62,852 nucleotides of DNA from DASXSB01 sp036506275 (lineage in GTDB: Bacteria > Methylomirabilota > Methylomirabilia > Rokubacteriales > CSP1-6): contig DASXSB010000099.1 in assembly GCA_036506275.1 (NCBI GenBank), positions 1 to 62,852 on the forward strand. Direction: 5' to 3'. Shown in pieces: positions 48,655 through 56,784 of this stretch. The position numbers and the translations under genes are program-made. How positions within the stretch are numbered: the first letter of the stretch is position 1; every line of letters begins with the position of its first letter. The notes under the pieces are model-generated. The model was not told the DNA's origin and did no database searches. It worked only from the letters and a program-made list of their open reading frames with translations.

Positions 48655-50094
48655 ATGAAGCGGAGTTCCTGGTGTTCCTCGGCGTTCGCCGCCCTGCTTC
48701 TGGCCCTGTCGGCCTCGTCGGCCGTCGCTCTCGAGGAGTCCGATCGTCTCTGGCTCGTGGGCGACCGCGCCTTCGGCGACGGGATCTATCCTGTGGCGCG
48801 GCGGGCGCTCGAGCGCTTCGTGGACCAGTTCCCGAACGATCAGCGCCTTGCCGACGCGCTGATGCTCCTCGGTAAGACGCGCCTCGCCCTCAACGATCCC
48901 GGCGCCGCCCTCGACGCCTTCCGGCGCCTCCAGGCCCCATCGACGTCGGGATCGCAGGGCTCGGGCGCGCAGGCCTCGTCGGGCGCCGCCGGCATGGCGC
49001 TGGAGGCGCGATTCTGGGAAGCGGAGTCGCTGTTCCGGCTCAAGCGCTACATGGAAGCGCGTGCCGGCTACGACGAAGTGCTCCGTACCAATGCCGCCTC
49101 GCCGTTCGCCGCCGACGCGCTCTACGGCTTCGGATGGTCCGAGCTCGAGCTGCAGCGGCCCGAGCCCGCCATCACCGCCTTCCGGGACTTCCTCTCGACG
49201 TGGCCGGATCACCGGCTGGCGCCGTCGGCGACGTACTACCTGGCGCGCGCCCTCGTCGATCTCAAACGCTACAGCGAGGCGCTGCCGTTACTGACGAGCT
49301 ACGGGAAGTACCCGAACGCCCCGCTGGCGCCGGACGCGCAGTACCTGCTCGGGTGGACGCGCGTGGCCGCCGGCGACCAGCGCGGCGGTGCCAACGACCT
49401 CCGCGCTTTCGTGGCCGCCAACCCCGGTCATCCGCTGGTGCCGGAGGCGCGTCGCGTGCTCAACGATACGCTCGCCAAGTACGGCGACCGCGAGGAGCTG
49501 ACGGAGACGTACGCGGCGCTCATGGCGCAGAACCCGGCCACGCCGGAGGCCCTGAATGACGCCGCTCTCGTGGCCGCGCGCCTGAACCGCCCCCGTGACC
49601 AGGAAGCGGCGTGGCGAAAGCTGCGCGCGGAGTTCCCCGATCATCCGCTCGCCCGCCGGGCTGCCCTCGACCTCGACAATGCCGCCTTCAAGCGGAAGGA
49701 CTGGAAGGAAGCGGCGAGCATGGGGCAAGCGGCCGCCGAGAGCGAGGACGCCACGATCCGCGCCGAGGGCTGGCTCTTGACCGGCGAGTCCGAGCTGAAG
49801 CTCAAGCGCTACTCGCCCGCGATCAAGGCCTTCGACGCCGTGACCGCCGTCAAGGGCGCGGAGCCGAGCGTCCGCTACCGCGCCCTTGCCGGTCTTGGCC
49901 TCGCCCACGAGGAGCAGAAGTCCTGGCGTCCCGCCCTCGCCGCCTACGAGAGCGTGGCGACCAAGAGCCCCGACGCCACGCTCCGCGACTGGGCCAAGGA
50001 ACGGGCGGCGGCCGTGAAGGCGCAGCTCAACAACGCTCCGCCGGCGCCGGCTCCGAAGAGCTCGACGCCGGCGCCGCCGAAGAAGGGGAGCTAG
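48655..50094 (+). CDS. Secreted tetratricopeptide-repeat protein
   Basis: 479 residues. Signal peptide MKRSSWCSSAFAALLLALSA ending about SAVA-LEE. Ten or so TPR-like units of the BamD/CpoB style follow (ARRALERFVDQFPNDQRLAD, ARAGYDEVLRTNAASPFAAD, AITAFRDFLSTWPDHRLAPS, GGANDLRAFVAANPGHPLVP), and the C-terminus is Pro/Ala/Lys-rich. Probably a periplasmic scaffold. The next gene begins 2 nt downstream and is a larger relative, so the two likely form a complex. Confidence 0.86.
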   Translation: MKRSSWCSSAFAALLLALSASSAVALEESDRLWLVGDRAFGDGIYPVARRALERFVDQFPNDQRLADALMLLGKTRLALNDPGAALDAFRRLQAPSTSGSQGSGAQASSGAAGMALEARFWEAESLFRLKRYMEARAGYDEVLRTNAASPFAADALYGFGWSELELQRPEPAITAFRDFLSTWPDHRLAPSATYYLARALVDLKRYSEALPLLTSYGKYPNAPLAPDAQYLLGWTRVAAGDQRGGANDLRAFVAANPGHPLVPEARRVLNDTLAKYGDREELTETYAALMAQNPATPEALNDAALVAARLNRPRDQEAAWRKLRAEFPDHPLARRAALDLDNAAFKRKDWKEAASMGQAAAESEDATIRAEGWLLTGESELKLKRYSPAIKAFDAVTAVKGAEPSVRYRALAGLGLAHEEQKSWRPALAAYESVATKSPDATLRDWAKERAAAVKAQLNNAPPAPAPKSSTPAPPKKGS

Positions 50095-50096
50095 CG

Positions 50097-53093
50097 TTGA
50101 AGACGGTGGCGGCGCCGCTGGTCCTCGTGCTCGTGGCGCTCGCGAACGCCGTCGGCGCCGCCGACGCGCCCAAACCGCTGCCGCTGGCGCCGCCGCCGCC
50201 CGACCTGCGCGCGCTCGTGCCGTTCGCGGCGGCGCCGATCGACAAGCCGCCGGTGACGTTGCCGGAGCTGGCGCTGCCGCCGACGCCGGACGAGCTGCCG
50301 GCGCTGCCGCTGGCGCGCGTCGAGGTGCCGCTGGAGAGACCGATCGCTCCCATCCCGCCGCCGCGGGCGCTGCCGTGCGCGGCGAGCTGGCTCGGCATCG
50401 CAGCCGAGCGCCTCGAATGCGGCCGCGCGCGCTACCAGAAGGCGGAGTACGAAGACGCCGCCAAGGTGCTCGAGCAGGCGGTGCGGTCCTCGGCGGACAA
50501 CAAGGAGCTGGCGCGCGAGGCGCGCTACTGGCTCGGCGAGACCCTCTGGAAGCTCGGACGCTACGACCAGGCCGACGCGCTCTTCCGCCAGGTCGCCCAG
50601 GAGTCACCCCGGCAGGCCCTCGGCGTGTGGGCCGAGCACAGCAGCGCGTGGGCGCTCCTCCGTCGCGGCAATGCCGCGCGGGCGCGGGATGTCTTCGCCC
50701 CGCTCGTGAACGCCTCGCCGCCCGCGCTCGGGACGTGGGCGCGCGCCGGCCTCGCGATTGCGCTCTACGAGCTCGGTCAGAACGACCAGGCGCTCGCGGC
50801 GTGGGCGGACGTACGTGCGCGCACGGTGCCGTCGGATCTCGCGCGCGACGCCAGCTTCTGGTACGGCGAGGCGCTCGGTCGGGGCGGCGACCATGCGGCG
50901 GCGGACGCGGAGCTCGATCGGTTCACGAAGGGCGGCGCACATCCCCTCCTCGACACGGGACTCCTGCGTCTGGGATGGTGGCGACTGGTGGCCGGCCGCT
51001 TCGCCGACGCCGCCAATCCGCTGCGCGTGTACGTGGGGTCGCCCCAGCGGGGGCTCGGCGGGCAGCCGCCGCGTGAGCGCGACTGGGCGGAAGCGGGGCT
51101 CGCCATCGCCCTGATCGCGAGCGGCGACGCCGCGGGCGCGAAAGCGCCGCTGCGCGCCCTCGAGGACCGGCGCTCGCCGCTGGTGACGCCGGTGCGTCTC
51201 CGCATGGCACGGGTGACCCTGGAGGAGCGCAAGCCGGCGGAGACGCGCGCGCTCGTGCAGGAGCTTCTCGGCGCCTCCCTGAGCGCGCCCGCGCGGGCGT
51301 GGGCCCTGCTCGCGAACGCGGAGGCGTACCGGGCCGAGGGCAATCGCGACGACGCGCGGACGCAGTACGACCTCGCCGTGACCGCCGATCCCAAAGGTCC
51401 CACCGCCGCCTATTCGCTCTTCCGTCTCGCCCAGACGAATTTCGAGGTGCGCGAGTTCACGCAGGCGGTCAACGACGCCGGGCGTGTGCTGGCGCTGCCG
51501 GTGACGGCGGAGACCCGCGTCGCCGCCTCGCTCCTCCGCGGCGAGGCCGCCTACGCTGCCAGCGACTACGCGACGGCGGAGACGGCATACGCGCGCGCGC
51601 TCGCCGACGCCGGCAACTCGCCCCAGGCGGCGGTGGCGCGGCTGTCGCTGGCGTGGACGGCCCTGCGCCGCGGCCAGGGCGACAATGCGCGGAAGATCTT
51701 CCAGGAATTCGCGCAGGCGTTCCCGGACGACCCCCGCACGCCGGACGCCCTCCTGGTGGCGTCGGAAGTGGCGCTGAGCGCGGGTGACCTCGAGGGCGGC
51801 CGTCAGCTCCTGGAGCGGATCCTCACCGCGTATCCGCAGCACCCGCGCACGCCGTTCGCGCGCCTCAACCGCGGCATCATGCTCGTGCGCGCGGGTCGCG
51901 TGCTCGATGCCCAGCCCGAGCTGCGCGAGTGGATCGCCAACACGCCGTTCGCGCCCCTCCTCGGTCGCGCCCACGCCGCGCTCGGCGTCGCCCTCGTCTC
52001 CGCCAACGTTCCCTCGGAAGCGGCCAAGGAGTTCACGGCGGCGCGGCGGGAGGGCATGAGCGCGCTCGCCGCGCTCGGAATCGGGACGGTGCGGCTCGCG
52101 GAGAAGCGCTGGGACGACGCCGCTCGCGAGTTCACGGAGGCCCGCGACACCGGCACGCCGCCCATCGCCGCCACCGCCGAGTACGGCCTGGCGGTGACCG
52201 CGTTTCAACGCGGCACGCCCGCCGACTTCAAGGCGCCCGCCGAAGCCGCCATCGTGGCGGCGCCCCGGGGTCCCATGGCGCCGCGCCTCCTCTACGTGCT
52301 GACGGGCATCGCGGTCGACGAGAAGGACTGGCGCTCCGCCCTCGCCAACGCCAAGCGCCTCGTCACCGAGTTCCCCAGCGACGAGGCCGCCGACGACGCC
52401 CTGGAGCGGGTGGGCGCGGGGGCAGCCGCCGCTTCCGCGTGGCCGACGGCGTACGAGAGCTACGCGCTCCTCCGCCAGAAATACCCGAAGAGTCCGTTCG
52501 TCGAGGGCTCGCGCCTCGCGTACGGCCTCTCCGAGCTGGAGACGGGCCGCGTGAAGGAGGCCCGTCAGGAGCTGGAGGCCTTCACGGCGGCGTCCCCGAA
52601 CGACCCGCGGCTGGGTCAGGCGCTCCTCGCGCTCGCGCGCACACGGGAGGCCGCCGGCGACCGGGCGGCCGCCCTCGAGGCGTACGCGAAAGCCGCCCGC
52701 GACGGCTCGCTCGAATGGAGCACGGATGCAACCCTGCGCCACGCGCGGCTGCTCTCCGAGGATCGTCAGTGGGCGCCCGCGCGCACCGTGCTGGAGCGCC
52801 TCATGAAGTCCGGCGACAACGCGGTGACCGCGCAGGCGGCGGCCGCGATCGGCCAGAGCTACCAGGGCGAGGGCGATCAGCTCGCGGCGGCGGAGTATTT
52901 CATGACGGCCGCCTATCTCGACCCCGACTCCGCCACGGGCCGGCGCGCGTTGCTGGCGGCGGCGCAGAGCCTGGCTGCCGTCAAGCAGCCGAAGGCGGCC
53001 GAGGTCGCGTACCGGAAGCTGCTGGCGCAGACCGACGTCCCCGCCGATCTCGCCGACACCGCGCGCAAGGGCCTCGCGGCGCTGCCGCGCTGA
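50097..53093 (+). CDS. Large secreted tetratricopeptide-repeat protein
   Basis: 998 residues from TTG 50097, with GGGGAG 7 nt upstream. Signal peptide (LKTVAAPLVLVLVALANAVG), a proline-rich linker (about 25-95), then about twenty TPR units to the end (DAAKVLEQAVRSSADNKELA, YDQADALFRQVAQESPRQAL, NARKIFQEFAQAFPDDPRTP, EARQELEAFTAASPNDPRLG). No enzymatic domain. Coupled to the smaller TPR gene; the aldehyde oxidoreductase starts 11 nt after its stop, an odd operon partner for an exported scaffold. Confidence 0.86.
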   Translation: MKTVAAPLVLVLVALANAVGAADAPKPLPLAPPPPDLRALVPFAAAPIDKPPVTLPELALPPTPDELPALPLARVEVPLERPIAPIPPPRALPCAASWLGIAAERLECGRARYQKAEYEDAAKVLEQAVRSSADNKELAREARYWLGETLWKLGRYDQADALFRQVAQESPRQALGVWAEHSSAWALLRRGNAARARDVFAPLVNASPPALGTWARAGLAIALYELGQNDQALAAWADVRARTVPSDLARDASFWYGEALGRGGDHAAADAELDRFTKGGAHPLLDTGLLRLGWWRLVAGRFADAANPLRVYVGSPQRGLGGQPPRERDWAEAGLAIALIASGDAAGAKAPLRALEDRRSPLVTPVRLRMARVTLEERKPAETRALVQELLGASLSAPARAWALLANAEAYRAEGNRDDARTQYDLAVTADPKGPTAAYSLFRLAQTNFEVREFTQAVNDAGRVLALPVTAETRVAASLLRGEAAYAASDYATAETAYARALADAGNSPQAAVARLSLAWTALRRGQGDNARKIFQEFAQAFPDDPRTPDALLVASEVALSAGDLEGGRQLLERILTAYPQHPRTPFARLNRGIMLVRAGRVLDAQPELREWIANTPFAPLLGRAHAALGVALVSANVPSEAAKEFTAARREGMSALAALGIGTVRLAEKRWDDAAREFTEARDTGTPPIAATAEYGLAVTAFQRGTPADFKAPAEAAIVAAPRGPMAPRLLYVLTGIAVDEKDWRSALANAKRLVTEFPSDEAADDALERVGAGAAAASAWPTAYESYALLRQKYPKSPFVEGSRLAYGLSELETGRVKEARQELEAFTAASPNDPRLGQALLALARTREAAGDRAAALEAYAKAARDGSLEWSTDATLRHARLLSEDRQWAPARTVLERLMKSGDNAVTAQAAAAIGQSYQGEGDQLAAAEYFMTAAYLDPDSATGRRALLAAAQSLAAVKQPKAAEVAYRKLLAQTDVPADLADTARKGLAALPR

Positions 53094-53104
53094 GGCGGTT
53101 CGAC

Positions 53105-54925
53105 GTGCGCGGATACGGCGGCCGCATCCTCTTCGTCGACGTCACCCGCGGCACGTCGCGCGTGGAAGCTCTTCCGGAAGCGACGGCGCGCGCGTTCCTC
53201 GGCGGTAACGGCCTCGCCGCCCGCCTGCTCTACGACACCGTTCCACCGTCCACGGACAGCTTCGACCCCGCCAACGCCGTGGTCTTCGCGGTGGGGCCGA
53301 TCACCGACACCACCGTCCCCGGCAACAGCCGCGCGTGCGTGGCGTCGAAATCGCCGCTCACCGAGCTCTTCTTCGACTCCACGTTCGGGGGCCGCTTTCC
53401 CGCCACGCTGAAGCGCACGGGCTTCGACGCCGTCGTCATCACCGGCCGCGCTCCCGCGCCATCGTACGTGCTCGTGACCGAGGACGGCGCGGTCGTCAAA
53501 CCCGCCGGCGCGCTGTGGGGAAAGACCACGCGCGACGCCGTGACGGCGCTGGTGGCGGCGGAAGGCGCCGATGCCGACGCCATCGCCATCGGCCCCGCCG
53601 GCGAGAACCGCGTGCGCTTCGCTGCCCTCGCGCACTACTGGAAGAACCGCGAAGGCGTGGCCGGACGCGGCGGGATCGCGGCCGTGCTGGGCTCGAAGAA
53701 CATCAAGGCGGTGGTGGTGCGGGGCGGCCGGAAGACCGACGTCGCCGATCCCGCCGCGCTCAAGGCGCTCCTCGAGACGACGCGCGAGCCGTTGCGCGCG
53801 GGCACCCAGGCGCTCTCGACCTTCGGCACGCCGTTCCTGGTCGGCCCCATCAACGCGCTCGGCGGCCTCGGCGCCTACAACCTGCGCGCGGAGACGTTCG
53901 CGGAGGCGCGGGCGGTGGGCGGCGAGGAGATGAAGGCGCACTATCACGATCGCGACACCACGTGCCTCAAGTGCCCGGTCGCCTGCGGCAAGCAATACGC
54001 GATCGGCGAGGGCGAGTTCGCGGGCCGGCGGGCCAAGATGCCGGAGTACGAGACGATCTTCGCGCTCGGTCCCATGCTCGGCAACGCGCACGCGGAGTCG
54101 CTCATCCTCGCCAACGATCTGTGCGATCTGCTCGGCATGGACACGATCTCGATGGGCGTCACTCTCGCCTTCGTGGCGGAGGCGCTCGAGCGCGGCTGGC
54201 TCACGCCGGCCGAGGTGGGCGTCCCGTTCGGGTGGGGCGACTGGCGCGGGATGCTGACGCTGATCGAGATGACGGCGCGGCGCGAGGGGTTCGGGGCCCG
54301 CCTTGCCGAAGGCGCGTGGCGGCTCGCCGAGTCCGTGCATCCCGAGGGCACCAACCTCGTGTACGCGGTCAAGCGCCTGGAGCTGCCCGCGCACTCCGCG
54401 CGCGCGCTCAAAGGTCTCTCGATCGGCTACGCGACGGCGACGCGCGGCGGCAGCCATCACGACACGCGCCCGACCCCGCAGTACGCGCCCGGCTTCGACC
54501 GGCGCTCCACCAAGGACAAGCCGGACTTCGCGGTGCGCAGCCAGCACTTCACCGCCGTGGGCGATTCGCTGGTCCTCTGTCGCTTCACCTCCGAGCGTGG
54601 GTTCGGGCTCTTCGTGGGCGAGCCGTACGCGGCCATGGTGCGCGCGGTCACGGGGTGGGACGTCACCGCCGAGGAGCTGGAGCGCATCGGGGAGCGCATC
54701 GTGAACCTCGAGCGGCTCTTCAACGTTCGCGAGGGAGTGCGCCGGCGCCACGACACCCTCCCCTGGAAGGTCATGCACGAGCCCATCCCCGATGGACCCT
54801 CGGCCGGAATGTACTGTCCCCCCGCGGAGCTGGCGGGAATGCTCGACGAGTACTACCGCATCCGGGGCTGGGACGCCGAGGGCGTGCCCGGACGGGAGCG
54901 GCTCGCGGCCCTCGGCCTCGGGTAG
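53105..54925 (+). CDS. Aldehyde:ferredoxin oxidoreductase family tungstoenzyme
   Basis: 606 residues from GTG 53105, which gives the family opening VRGYGGRILFVDVTRG. Oxidises aldehydes to acids (or the reverse) with ferredoxin, using tungstopterin and a [4Fe-4S] cluster. Visible: GGNGLAARLLYDTV, STFGGRFPATLKRTGFDAVV, GRGGIAAVLGSKNIKAVVVR, cluster ligands C-x2-C-x3-C (TTCLKCPVACGK) with a distal cysteine (SLVLCRFT), and the pterin-contact DLCDLLGMDTISMG. Full length. A ferredoxin or electron-transfer partner is not adjacent. Confidence 0.95.
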   Translation: MRGYGGRILFVDVTRGTSRVEALPEATARAFLGGNGLAARLLYDTVPPSTDSFDPANAVVFAVGPITDTTVPGNSRACVASKSPLTELFFDSTFGGRFPATLKRTGFDAVVITGRAPAPSYVLVTEDGAVVKPAGALWGKTTRDAVTALVAAEGADADAIAIGPAGENRVRFAALAHYWKNREGVAGRGGIAAVLGSKNIKAVVVRGGRKTDVADPAALKALLETTREPLRAGTQALSTFGTPFLVGPINALGGLGAYNLRAETFAEARAVGGEEMKAHYHDRDTTCLKCPVACGKQYAIGEGEFAGRRAKMPEYETIFALGPMLGNAHAESLILANDLCDLLGMDTISMGVTLAFVAEALERGWLTPAEVGVPFGWGDWRGMLTLIEMTARREGFGARLAEGAWRLAESVHPEGTNLVYAVKRLELPAHSARALKGLSIGYATATRGGSHHDTRPTPQYAPGFDRRSTKDKPDFAVRSQHFTAVGDSLVLCRFTSERGFGLFVGEPYAAMVRAVTGWDVTAEELERIGERIVNLERLFNVREGVRRRHDTLPWKVMHEPIPDGPSAGMYCPPAELAGMLDEYYRIRGWDAEGVPGRERLAALGLG

Positions 54926-55013
54926 ACGGCGTTCATCTAGGACCAAGGGCGGGGGGGTCGCGCCGTCGGCGTTTCGCTGGTACCCTCCCTGCACAGGGGC
55001 CGAAGGAGACGCC

Positions 55014-56162
55014 ATGCAGCCATCCGTCTATAACGCCCTCGCCGTCAGCATCATCGTGAGCGCCGCCGGCGCTCTCGCCATGTGCTTCCTCCTGTTCCGT
55101 TACGGGTTCACGACGTCGACGGGGGGCGCGCGCCGCACGGTCATCATCCGTCTCGGCCACGCCTTCGCCGCCGTCTGCTTCACGATCACGGCCGTGCTGG
55201 CCGCCGTCGCCCTCTCCGCTCCCCCGCGCCCGCATGCGGCGCAAGGGCCGACGGCGGGGCGCGCCGAAGTGGAGATGATGACCGAGGAGGTGCGGACGCT
55301 CGCGCGGCGAGTGGACAGCGCCGAATCGGCGCTACGCCAGGTCACCGCCAAGAGCACGGCTCCGGTCGCTGCGCCCGACCAACCCGCGGCGGCCGCGCAG
55401 GGGCCGGTGGCCACCGAGCGCCCGGGCGCGCCCCCCGACAAGTCGGTGGCGGCAACGACGCGGGCGGTGCCGCCGGTGCAGGAGCCGCCCGCGGCCCCGC
55501 CCGCGGTCAAGGAGACGCCGCGCCGTCCGTCGCCGGCGCCGGCATCCCGCGTCGAGACCGTGCCACCGCCGCGGCGTGACGCGTTGGCGTCCGCGCGGCC
55601 GGCGTCGCCGGCACCGGAGACCGCCTCCGAGGCGCGTCGCACCCCGACGCGAGCGATTCCACCGCCGACGATCGTGCGCGAGCCGTCCGCGTCGGAGGCA
55701 CTGAAGAATCCAAGCGCACCAAGCAACGCTCCCGCGGGACGCGACTGGCAGTCGACGGCGCTCACGGAGCAGACGCCACCGTCCGCTCTCGCGGACACGC
55801 AGGTCATCCCGAGGTCCGCGGTTCCCGCGCCCGCCCCGACGCCGTCGCCGTCCGCGCCTGCGTCGTCGGCGTCATCCGCGCGGGTGGAGCCGTCAACGCC
55901 GGCGCCGCGCGTGGAGCCGTCGAGGGTCGAGCCGGCGCCGCGCGTGGAGCCGCCGCGGACAGACAGGAACGTCGCCGCGACGACGACGCCCCCGACGCCG
56001 AAGACGACGCCGGCGCCCGCGCCGAGCGCGCGGCCCGCGCGCGATCCGTCGACTCCGCTGTCCTGGGACGAGAGCATCGCGGAGACGAACGAGATCGGCC
56101 GGAACATCAAGGACACGGTCACGACCTGGGGTCGAAAGCTGAAGGGCGTCTTCGGGAAGTGA
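55014..56162 (+). CDS. Hypothetical membrane protein with coiled coil and Ala/Pro-rich region
   Basis: 382 residues from ATG 55014 (GAAGGAGA upstream). Two membrane helices at the N-terminus (ALAVSIIVSAAGALAMCFLL; LGHAFAAVCFTITAVLAAVA), a short coiled coil (EVEMMTEEVRTLARRVDSAE), then about 230 residues of Ala/Pro/Ser/Val low complexity and a conserved-looking amphipathic end (WDESIAETNEIGRNIKDTV). I recognise no family. The layout suggests an inner-membrane anchor with an extended envelope-spanning or cytoplasmic arm. Confidence 0.68.
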   Translation: MQPSVYNALAVSIIVSAAGALAMCFLLFRYGFTTSTGGARRTVIIRLGHAFAAVCFTITAVLAAVALSAPPRPHAAQGPTAGRAEVEMMTEEVRTLARRVDSAESALRQVTAKSTAPVAAPDQPAAAAQGPVATERPGAPPDKSVAATTRAVPPVQEPPAAPPAVKETPRRPSPAPASRVETVPPPRRDALASARPASPAPETASEARRTPTRAIPPPTIVREPSASEALKNPSAPSNAPAGRDWQSTALTEQTPPSALADTQVIPRSAVPAPAPTPSPSAPASSASSARVEPSTPAPRVEPSRVEPAPRVEPPRTDRNVAATTTPPTPKTTPAPAPSARPARDPSTPLSWDESIAETNEIGRNIKDTVTTWGRKLKGVFGK

Positions 56163-56182
56163 TCGCGAGAGCGCGGCACGCC

Positions 56183-56222
56183 CGGAGGTAGCTCAGCCGG
56201 GAGAGCGCGGCCCTTACAAGGC
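56183..56222 (+). pseudogene. tRNA-Val(TAC), 5' half remnant
   Basis: From 56189 to 56222 the sequence is identical over 34 nt to positions 8-41 of the intact tRNA-Val at 62777 (D arm, anticodon stem and the TAC anticodon loop), then diverges abruptly after AAGGC. There is no T arm or acceptor 3' strand. The first bases (CCCGGAGG) are already altered. The 3' half of the same gene lies at 60226. Confidence 0.85.
56207..56222 (+). repeat. 16-bp direct repeat at the tRNA-Val anticodon (left copy)
   Basis: GCGGCCCTTACAAGGC, repeated exactly at 60226-60241 and again inside the intact tRNA at 62802-62817. Left boundary of a segment of about 4.0 kb; resembles an integrase core site at an anticodon loop. 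Confidence 0.6.
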
Positions 56223-56237
56223 TACCCACGAACGGAG

Positions 56238-56270
56238 ACCCCTCGGTAAGTTGTTTACCGAGGGGTTTTT
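56238..56270 (+). terminator. Strong intrinsic terminator
   Basis: A 12-bp stem (ACCCCTCGGTAA paired with TTACCGAGGGGT), a 5-nt loop and five T. It lies just beyond the tRNA 5' half and would end transcription from 55014-56162 or from the former tRNA. It is the clearest terminator in the window. Confidence 0.85.
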
Positions 56271-56601
56271 CGTTTTCGAGTTGGCTCACGTAGGCCTGTC
56301 TACAGCGCGAGACCGCGAGCGTGCCGCCTCGGTAACCCCGCTGCGTTTTCGTCCCCCCCTAACTTCTGAGAGGCCGGAGAGAAGTGGCCCTCCCTCCGGG
56401 CTCGCTGTTGCTGCTGGACCTGACGCCCCATTTTCGAGTCAGCTTGCCCGCGCTCACGAGCCAAGGCGGAAACACATCGCGTGAAGAAGAAGCGACAGGT
56501 CGATGAACCGGCCTTGCATCGACGGCGACGTCGCCAATACTCCGGGCGATATTCGCCCCGTCGCATTGACTCGCGCCGCCCGCCAGCCGTACCTTCCGGG
56601 C
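56271..56601. other. Intergenic stretch with no gene seen
   Basis: 331 nt between the terminator and the ABC_sub_bind remnant. No conserved open frame, RNA or clear promoter; short frames here have no recognisable content. Composition is slightly less GC-rich than the surroundings. Confidence 0.5.
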
Positions 56602-56784
56602 GTGAACCGGCGCCGTTTCCTGGTGACTTCTCTCGCTAGCGCGCTGGCCGTGCCGGTCGCCGCCGGGACGCAGCACGGGGGGAAAGTCCGCCGCGTTGGA
56701 CTCCTCGGGCTCGGAAGCCGGCCGGTAATTCCGGATGCTCGCAAGGCCGCCCACCGTCGAGGTTGCTTGGAGCCTCCGGCATGA
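56602..56784 (+). pseudogene. N-terminal remnant of an ABC_sub_bind-type Tat substrate-binding protein
   Basis: From GTG 56602 the frame reads VNRRRFLVTSLASALAVPVA, AGTQHGGKVRRVGLLGLGSR, the characteristic twin-arginine leader and first strand of ABC_sub_bind receptors (usually about 330 residues). Similarity stops near residue 42 and the frame ends at 56784, inside the start of the cyclase gene. The matching C-terminal stub is at 60143. Confidence 0.7.

Noticed and set aside
50604..52742. 712-residue open frame antisense to the large TPR gene
   Set aside because: Arg/Gly-rich shadow with no domain; the opposite strand encodes regular TPR repeats with a ribosome site.
56183..56240. A complete second tRNA gene
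   Set aside because: After AAGGC there is no variable loop, T arm or acceptor 3' strand; a terminator hairpin follows instead.
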